NCBI GenBank assembly: GCA_019894735.1
Contig: JAGXOB010000006.1
Location: 1 to 54,478, forward strand
Origin: Promethearchaeota archaeon
GTDB taxonomy: Archaea; Asgardarchaeota; Lokiarchaeia; Sigynarchaeales; SOKP01
Length of the DNA stretch: 54,478 nt
Reading direction: 5' to 3'
Part shown: one piece after another, positions 51,605 through 54,478 of the stretch
How the letters are laid out: each line of letters opens with the position of its first letter
Numbering within the stretch: position 1 is the stretch's first letter
Translations under genes and position numbers: made by a program
Notes under the pieces: model-generated
Seen by the model: only the letters and a program-made list of their open reading frames with translations
What the model was told of the DNA's origin: nothing
Database searches by the model: none

Positions 51605-52909
51605 TTAGATACCAGACATCTTATAAACTTGACGTAACGACATCGACATGACATAATTTTGGATTTGCCTGCTTCCACCTATGATTTCAGCGATTCTAGA
51701 GATGTTTACCAGGTCGGTCATTAAAGTGTTATCGCATAGTCCAGCACCTCCCATAAGATTGGCAGCTTCGTAGCAAATCTCTTCTGTAAGTTTAGCAACA
51801 TGATACTTGAACTGACTAGCAGAAGCTACTAAGGCTTGTGAAATGTTTCTGGGAAGCTCCCCTCCAAACTTTTCCATTTTGCCATCATAATTTTTACAAA
51901 ACATTAAAAGTCCAAGCGTGACGTTAGTTAATCTTGCCCAAAGGTCAGTTAACGTAAAACCTACTCCTTGAAATTTCAAAATCACTTGATCGAATTGCAT
52001 TCTGTTATTTACATATATAGCCGCGTGGGCAATTGCGTTCCAACTTTTGGATATACAATCGATTGCTATCCCTATCCTTTCCGGAACCAATCCTTCAAAA
52101 AGATGTTCTCGCCCCTTACCTACACCACCTAACACATAATCCTTAGGTACTCTAAGGTTATCAAACCTTTCCTTACCTAGCCACACTTTTGGTACATATG
52201 GTATGAAAACGCGTTCAACGCTCCAACCATCCCACGATGTATCAATTAAGAACTGAGCCATTGTATTCCCGTTGTTCTGCTCTGCAGTAGCGTAAGCAAC
52301 GACGTATCCTGCCTTAGGGGCGTTAGTGCTGTAAATTTTTTCTCCGTTTAGAAGAAAGGATCCGTCAGGTTGCTCATCGCATGTGCTTAACATATGTACT
52401 GCGTCCGAGCCCCTTTCTGGTTCGGTGATTAATATTGCTCCTGGTGTTTCTCCCGTTACGAATTTTTTTAGTACCTCTAACCTGATAGGAATGTTTTCGT
52501 GATGTTCTAAAAGAGGATTAATAGCTAATTGAGTTGCCCCACCAGCCATGGCAAACTGAGGGTCAAAAAAGCCTACGGCTAAATTCCTCATCAATTCCAT
52601 GACTAGACCATAATCGGTGTAATTAAGATCAATCAAGTCGAAATTGTGAGATCTTGTTAGGTATCCTACGGCTCCAAATGCGGGGATCCAATCGTAAACA
52701 TCTTCATCAGGACCATGCGTAATCTCGTTTTTCTTTTCGAAACGCATGCAGAATTTTTGAGCTTGTTTTAGAAAATTAAACTCCTTTGGTTCCAAAATAG
52801 CCGTTAGGTTCGTATTTAAAAACGCATATCGGTTTTTTAGACTTAACTTTTCAAGGATTTCGTCACTTATAGCTTGAGTCATATATTTTTTCTTTTTATT
52901 TTCTTCCAT
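51605..52909 (-). CDS. acyl-CoA dehydrogenase family protein, canonical Glu absent
   Basis: FAD-dependent oxidation of acyl-CoA in fatty or amino-acid catabolism. FAD-binding ILITEPERGSDAVHM and the YVNNRMQFDQVILKFQGV helix are present, and GGAGLCDNTLMTDLVNISRIAEIIGGSRQIQ covers the C-terminal region. The position usually held by catalytic Glu (EGTxEIQ) is Gly (IIGGSRQIQ). Some family members use a Glu elsewhere, so a changed mechanism or substrate is possible. 434 residues. No electron-transfer flavoprotein genes are nearby. Confidence 0.88.
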   Translation of the reverse strand: MEENKKKKYMTQAISDEILEKLSLKNRYAFLNTNLTAILEPKEFNFLKQAQKFCMRFEKKNEITHGPDEDVYDWIPAFGAVGYLTRSHNFDLIDLNYTDYGLVMELMRNLAVGFFDPQFAMAGGATQLAINPLLEHHENIPIRLEVLKKFVTGETPGAILITEPERGSDAVHMLSTCDEQPDGSFLLNGEKIYSTNAPKAGYVVAYATAEQNNGNTMAQFLIDTSWDGWSVERVFIPYVPKVWLGKERFDNLRVPKDYVLGGVGKGREHLFEGLVPERIGIAIDCISKSWNAIAHAAIYVNNRMQFDQVILKFQGVGFTLTDLWARLTNVTLGLLMFCKNYDGKMEKFGGELPRNISQALVASASQFKYHVAKLTEEICYEAANLMGGAGLCDNTLMTDLVNISRIAEIIGGSRQIQNYVMSMSLRQVYKMSGI

Positions 52910-53118
52910 TTTTATAACTCCTATATTGAATATTGTTAAAATTAACTAGAGAAATAGTCTTACTTAGAGAAATACAAATTCTTTTTTTAATTTTGTTTAT
53001 TTTGAATAAAATAATTAAAAAAGTAATATCCAATTTCTTTATAGCTCTTTATTTTTTTTTTTAATTTGTTTTTATTTAAGATAAGTCTTAATTAACATCC
53101 AAGTCATTTTATACTACA

Positions 53119-54018
53119 ATGAAAATTTTAGTAACTGGAAGCTCTGGTTTCATTGGTTCTACCCTAAAGCGATTTCTAGCAGAAAAAGGTATTGAAGTTA
53201 TACCTTTTGATATTAAAGAAAATCCATTGGATGATGTTCGAGATTTTTCTGCTTTACAATCTAGAGTAATGGGCATAGATGGCATTGTTCATTTAGCGGC
53301 AGTTAGTAGAGTAAAAATAGCTCATGAAAATCCCTTAGAATGTATTAAAACTAATGTAGGGGGAATGATCAATGTTCTCGAATCTGTGAGAACCCAAATG
53401 GCTGAAGATAAACACCCTTGGGTGATTTTTGGGTCTTCAAGAGAAGTTTACGGAGAACCAAGGAATTTACCGGTTGTAGAAACTTCAGATCGGAAAGCTA
53501 TTAATGTGTATGGAGTCTCTAAATTAACTGGAGAAGAACTTTGTAAGGTATACTCAGAAAATTACGGATTAAAAACTAGAGTGTTAAGGTTTTCAAACGT
53601 ATATACCGGAGTCAACGACCATCTGGACCGAGTAATCCCAAAATTTATACTCCGTGCTTTCAACAAAGAAGACTTGGTAATTAACGGTTCGGGAGAGGAA
53701 ATATTTGATTTCACTTACATTACGGACACTATTCGGGGAATTTGGGGTTGCATTCAAGAAATTGAGAGAAATTTGCATTTATATGATGATTTTAACATTT
53801 CTACAGGAGTCCCGATATCCTTAAGAGATTTAGCAGAAATTATCATTGAAAAAACGAAAAGCTCGAGTAGAGTTAATTACATAAAATCTAGGTCCTACGA
53901 TGTTAATAAATTTTACGCGAATCCCGGAAAAGCAAGGAAAATACTTGAATTTTCTCCCAAAATAACATTAGAAAATGGAATTGAATTAGCTATAAAGGAA
54001 TTAGAGAGTTTAAAATAA
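53119..54018 (+). CDS. NAD-dependent nucleotide-sugar epimerase/dehydratase (SDR)
   Basis: Extended short-chain dehydrogenase of the GalE/UDP-glucuronate-type group. Dinucleotide motif TGSSGFIGS (6-14), VHLAAVSRV, Ser107 in FGSSREVYGEP, and catalytic Tyr131 and Lys135 in NVYGVSKLTGEE; substrate region FSNVYTGVNDHLDRVIPKF follows, and ISTGVPISLRDLAEII matches the C-terminal domain. Natural partner of aminotransferases such as that at 975 in making surface sugars, but not adjacent. Confidence 0.93.
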   Translation: MKILVTGSSGFIGSTLKRFLAEKGIEVIPFDIKENPLDDVRDFSALQSRVMGIDGIVHLAAVSRVKIAHENPLECIKTNVGGMINVLESVRTQMAEDKHPWVIFGSSREVYGEPRNLPVVETSDRKAINVYGVSKLTGEELCKVYSENYGLKTRVLRFSNVYTGVNDHLDRVIPKFILRAFNKEDLVINGSGEEIFDFTYITDTIRGIWGCIQEIERNLHLYDDFNISTGVPISLRDLAEIIIEKTKSSSRVNYIKSRSYDVNKFYANPGKARKILEFSPKITLENGIELAIKELESLK

Positions 54019-54055
54019 GGAAAAATAAAATAAAAAAAATAAAGTCTTTTAATAA

Positions 54056-54268
54056 TTAATCGTCATCTTCGCCGTTGCTCATTAGGGATTCGATTTTTTC
54101 TTCTAATTCTTCAATTTTGTCATTAAGACTATCAATTTTTTTGTACGTTTTGCACGTTTCACACGCATCGTCCTCAGAGCATTCGGGGAGGGTATCACAA
54201 ACCTCTTCGAGTTGGTCCATTTCAATTTTTAGTTTTTCTACTTCTTCTTCGAGCTCTTCAATACTCAT
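54056..54268 (-). CDS. small acidic coiled-coil protein with Cys pair
   Basis: A 70-residue protein: two acidic heptad stretches (EELEEEVEKLKIEMDQLEEV and KIDSLNDKIEELEEKIESL) around a cysteine segment, CDTLPECSEDDACETC, that could bind zinc or form disulfides. GGTGTGAAAT precedes the ATG, a good ribosome site. Function unknown. Confidence 0.75.
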   Translation of the reverse strand: MSIEELEEEVEKLKIEMDQLEEVCDTLPECSEDDACETCKTYKKIDSLNDKIEELEEKIESLMSNGEDDD

Positions 54269-54388
54269 ATTTCACACCTATTAAAATAACAATGGTAGAT
54301 CTTATTTTTGGTATAATTTATTTTTTTTTATCTTTAAGAATCTTATTAATACTGTAATAAAAAAGAAAAGTTGAAGTTTTAAAGCTTT

Positions 54389-54478
54389 TTATTTAGCTTT
54401 TAATTTATTCAATTGATTTTCAATTGTTTTGTTCAAAGATTCAATTTCTTTGTCGAGTTTTTTCATCTCTGCAGAAAT
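54389..54478 (-). CDS. C-terminus of a coiled-coil protein, cut by window edge
   Basis: On the minus strand the frame is open from the right edge to TAA at 54389-54391 and reads ISAEMKKLDKEIESLNKTIE, then NQLNKLKAK. It is a charged helix with heptad spacing. The start and remaining sequence are beyond the window, so family and true length cannot be given. It is on the same strand as the preceding small coiled-coil gene. Confidence 0.5.
   Translation of the reverse strand: MSAEMKKLDKEIESLNKTIENQLNKLKAK

Noticed and set aside
1..54478. CRISPR array, insertion sequence or prophage
   Set aside because: No regularly spaced direct repeats, no complete transposase or integrase, and no target-site duplications were seen. 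The only near-regular repeat is the coding 105-bp series at 14.7-16.1 kb.
1..54478. tRNA genes
   Set aside because: I looked through the gaps for the T-loop and acceptor pattern and found none. A covariance-model scan would be more reliable, including for intron-containing or permuted tRNAs.

Overview
The window is about 54 kb of AT-rich, densely coding archaeal DNA and most likely comes from an Asgard archaeon of the Lokiarchaeia (Prometheoarchaeum-like) kind. The evidence is the mix of gene types. Archaeal information-processing genes (aIF1A, aIF2-gamma, Spt5, TFS, a Cdc48 ATPase) sit beside several Ras/Rab-like small GTPases (1-113, 9280-9828, 46517-47035), longin- and roadblock-like small proteins, a V4R/TRAPP-like protein and an eL22-like ribosomal protein. 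Archaeal Shine-Dalgarno sequences of the GGTGA type precede many starts. The lineage is inferred from gene content; no marker gene was compared.

Layout. 1-3 kb: the edge of a small GTPase, an acylphosphatase, a DegT-type aminotransferase and a longin-like winged-helix protein. 3-9 kb: a GIY-YIG protein overlapping a PSTK-like kinase, then Cdc48, an M20 peptidase and a class I aminotransferase. 9-17 kb: a GTPase/V4R pair, a Tes-like radical SAM enzyme, an unidentified structured RNA (12.6 kb), several small sensor-like proteins and a protein made of twelve 35-residue repeats. 17-24 kb: a DUF362 protein divergent from a PadR-regulated heterodimeric ABC exporter; two palindromic operators lie between them. 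24-30 kb: radical SAM, ROK kinase, phosphohexomutase and UvrC. 30-34 kb: ribose-1,5-bisphosphate isomerase next to form III RuBisCO (AMP salvage), then eL22, a CitG-like protein and TFS. 34-43 kb: a DHH phosphoesterase, aIF2-gamma with a 29-nt insertion, a gingipain-like secreted peptidase and a 5S rRNA gene. 43-54 kb: a PAS/GAF sensor, two cupins, a GTPase with a PIN protein, Fe-alcohol dehydrogenase, aIF1A, Spt5, a longin-roadblock protein, an acyl-CoA dehydrogenase and a sugar-nucleotide epimerase.

The strongest finding is at 42765-42944. A complete 5S rRNA is encoded there in circularly permuted order, 3' half before 5' half. Helix I is closed by a short loop, the new ends lie in loop B, and an 11-bp stem joins leader and trailer. 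Both breakpoints carry the same six bases, CCGGAA; joining them restores the canonical 5S sequence as a 123-nt ring. Independently, the aIF2-gamma gene is interrupted inside its GTP-binding P-loop by 29 nt whose exact removal restores the frame. The flanks fold into a relaxed bulge-helix-bulge of the kind cut by the archaeal tRNA splicing endonuclease. The two loci share the same bulge geometry, so a splicing endonuclease/ligase route acting on non-tRNA RNAs is a reasonable hypothesis.

A second theme is non-canonical initiation. The RuBisCO-linked isomerase and a cupin have reading frames that begin conserved sequence upstream of any ATG/GTG/TTG, each with GGTGA-N6-ATT-AAA at the expected start. 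The PSTK-like kinase also has its P-loop upstream of any canonical start.
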